Source: Acidocella sp. (GTDB taxonomy: Bacteria > Pseudomonadota > Alphaproteobacteria > Acetobacterales > Acetobacteraceae). From it: a DNA stretch of 57,463 nucleotides. The DNA lies in NCBI RefSeq assembly GCF_027352905.1, contig NZ_DAIEIF010000015.1, positions 1-57,463 on the forward strand. Direction: 5' to 3'. Position numbers and translations under genes: made by a program. Every line of letters begins with the position of its first letter. Position 1 is the stretch's first letter. The notes below the pieces were generated by a model. It was not told the DNA's origin. It made no database searches and saw nothing but the letters and a program-made list of their open reading frames with translations. Shown here piece after piece: positions 56,055 to 57,463 of the stretch.

Positions 56055-57160
56055 GCGGAGCATCTCTGGCCGGCGCCCTTGGGCAGCGCGACCATACCGG
56101 CCGCAAACGGTCCGTCTCCTTTTTCGAGTTTTGGCCAGACTGGCTGTTTTACGCTCCGGTGGTGCTATTCTGGCTTCTCCAGTCCCTCCGTTACCGCAGC
56201 CTCACTTTGCCCTCTCTCGCCAATCCCCGCATCGCCGCGGGCGGCATTTGCGGCGAATCCAAAAACCAGATCCTGGGTCTGGCTGGCCCCAAGGCGCGGC
56301 CCTGGGTCGCGGATTACGTGGCGCTAACCACGCTCGGCCATGGCGAGGCGGGAGATTTGCCCCGGGCCCTCACGGCGCTGCGCGCGGCGGGGCTCCGCTT
56401 CCCCCTGGTGGCGAAGCCGGATATGAGCTGCAATGGCGTCGGCGTGCGGGTGGTGCGGGACGAGACGCAGCTCGCCGCGTATCTGGCCGCCTTTCCGCGC
56501 GGCGCCGGGCTGCAATTACAAGCGCTGGTCGAATATCCCGGCGAGGCCGGAATTTTCTACATCCGCCATCCCGGCGAGGCGCAAGGGCGCATCACCTCGG
56601 TCACCCTCAAATTTCCCCCCGTGGTGGTGGGGGATGGCCGCCGCAGCGTTAAGGCGCTGATCGCCGCGGATGACCGGCTCAACGCCATCTCCCACCTTCT
56701 CCTGCCCAAGCTCGGCAGCCGCGCCGCCAGCATTCCCGCCCCGGGAGAGCGCGTCGCGCTGGTGTTCGTCGGCAATCACTGCCGGGGCTCCACCTTCCGG
56801 GATGGGCTTGCCATCGTCACCCCCGCCCTCACCGCGCGGATCGACGAGATCATGCGCGACCTGCCGGATGTCTATTTCTCGCGCATCGATCTGCGCTACG
56901 CCACGCTGGAGGCGCTGCGGGAGGGGCGGGAGTTCAAGATCATCGAATTCAATGGCTCGGGCTCGGAGGCCACCCATATCTGGGACCCGGAGATGAGTTT
57001 GCGCCGCGCCTACCGGGACCAGTTCTTTCACTACGGCGAATCCTTCCGCATCGCCGCCGCCATGCGCGAAACCGGCCTCAAACCAGTGGGGGCGTTCAAG
57101 CTGCTCGCTCTCTGGCGGCACCAGAAACGGCTGATGCGCGCCTATCCCGCGAACGATTAA
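56051..57160 (+). CDS. ATP-grasp domain protein (D-Ala-D-Ala ligase-like)
   Basis: The 369-residue protein opens with a short region containing a hydrophobic segment (PDWLFYAPVVLFWLLQSLRY), so it may be membrane-associated. The rest resembles an ATP-grasp ligase: FPLVAKPDMSCNGVGVRVVRD is the nucleotide-loop region, LQALVEYPGEAGIFYIRHPGE the substrate area, and EFKIIEFNGSGSEATHIWDP the metal-binding end with the Glu-Phe-Asn of such enzymes. The substrate is unknown. It overlaps DedA by 4 bases, so the two act together. It is distinct from Ddl in sequence and length. Confidence 0.85.
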   Translation: MSGASLAGALGQRDHTGRKRSVSFFEFWPDWLFYAPVVLFWLLQSLRYRSLTLPSLANPRIAAGGICGESKNQILGLAGPKARPWVADYVALTTLGHGEAGDLPRALTALRAAGLRFPLVAKPDMSCNGVGVRVVRDETQLAAYLAAFPRGAGLQLQALVEYPGEAGIFYIRHPGEAQGRITSVTLKFPPVVVGDGRRSVKALIAADDRLNAISHLLLPKLGSRAASIPAPGERVALVFVGNHCRGSTFRDGLAIVTPALTARIDEIMRDLPDVYFSRIDLRYATLEALREGREFKIIEFNGSGSEATHIWDPEMSLRRAYRDQFFHYGESFRIAAAMRETGLKPVGAFKLLALWRHQKRLMRAYPAND

Positions 57161-57240
57161 ACAGGAAGCGTGAGAGGGGCGGGTATCGCCCTTGGCCACG
57201 GCACGCGGCAAGTCCCCGGGGACCGGCGCCATACTGCCCC

Positions 57241-57463
57241 TTACATGAACGAAACCGGGTCCACGTCCACGTCCAGCTTGACGGAGCGGGGCAATTCCAC
57301 CCGCGCGAGCCAATCCCGCAGCAAGGGCTGGACCGCGATCTCCCGCCGGGTTTTGAGCAACAGGCGGCGGCGGAACCGCCCGCGCAGCAGCGCCACCGGC
57401 GCCGGAGCCGGGCCCAGCACCTCCACCCCCGGCGCGCGCGGCGCCGCGCGGGCCAGCGCCCGC
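57241..57463 (-). CDS. priA: primosomal protein N' (PriA), 3' end only
   Basis: PriA is the helicase that restarts stalled replication forks. Only its last 73 codons are in the window. They include [20 protein letters not shown], then [20 protein letters not shown] and the final [14 protein letters not shown], a close match to the PriA C-terminal domain. The stop TAA is at 57243-57241, and the gene continues beyond base 57463. It converges with the ATP-grasp gene across 80 bases in which I see no terminator. Confidence 0.9.
   Translation of the reverse strand, partial: RALARAAPRAPGVEVLGPAPAPVALLRGRFRRRLLLKTRREIAVQPLLRDWLARVELPRSVKLDVDVDPVSFM

Overview
The window is GC-rich chromosomal DNA from an alphaproteobacterium. 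The evidence is a UPF0262-family gene, a DUF2272 gene, the glyQ-glyS-ppdK order, a phasin, a ClpS/ClpA pair and ParE/AccA of alphaproteobacterial type. Acetobacteraceae or a nearby family is my best guess, but nothing here fixes the genus. Most genes are housekeeping and tightly packed. The clear exception is an AT-richer mobile island at about 47.6-50.1 kb.

Layout. 0-1.3 kb: 3' part of murQ and a small membrane protein, closed by a terminator. 1.4-7.0 kb (minus): glyQ-glyS-ppdK. 7.0-11.7 kb: a small membrane protein, then (minus) a glycine-zipper lipoprotein, an APC permease and an orphan PDH-E1/transketolase-like enzyme. 11.9-14.2 kb: mscL, accA and a class III sirtuin. 14.3-17.5 kb: a three-gene aromatic-acid efflux operon (FUSC, DUF1656, HlyD). 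17.5-19.8 kb (minus): UPF0262, mtnA and a DUF2272 lipoprotein. 20.3-24.0 kb: a histone-H1-like Lys/Ala-rich protein, nadE and a nicotinamidase-like cysteine hydrolase. 24.1-27.9 kb: a four-gene YehZYXW/OsmF-type quaternary-amine ABC transporter. 27.9-31.5 kb: alcohol dehydrogenase, aldehyde dehydrogenase and a dienelactone hydrolase.

31.6-38.3 kb: parE, a cupin, HU, tRNA-Thr and tRNA-Phe, mtnP, a DEAD-box helicase and a GT9 glycosyltransferase. 38.3-41.4 kb (minus): ureDABC without ureEFG. 41.5-46.6 kb: two zinc alcohol dehydrogenases, a Baeyer-Villiger monooxygenase and an esterase, which together could oxidise an alcohol to a ketone and then to an ester that is hydrolysed. 46.6-47.5 kb: a DMT exporter. 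47.6-50.1 kb: an HNH endonuclease gene split by an IS1595-type element with 21-bp inverted repeats that carries a P63C-domain passenger gene. 50.1-53.7 kb (minus): clpS, clpA and a phasin with a recognisable promoter and leader hairpin. 54.1-57.2 kb: a D,D-carboxypeptidase with a SPOR-like tail, then a DedA/ATP-grasp pair behind a perfect 16-bp palindrome. The window ends in the 3' end of priA.

The observations most worth following are the IS1595 element with its P63C passenger and frameshifted transposase, the split HNH gene, the palindrome-controlled DedA/ATP-grasp pair, the alcohol/BVMO/esterase cluster, and the fourfold reuse of a terminator arm at 1.3 kb.
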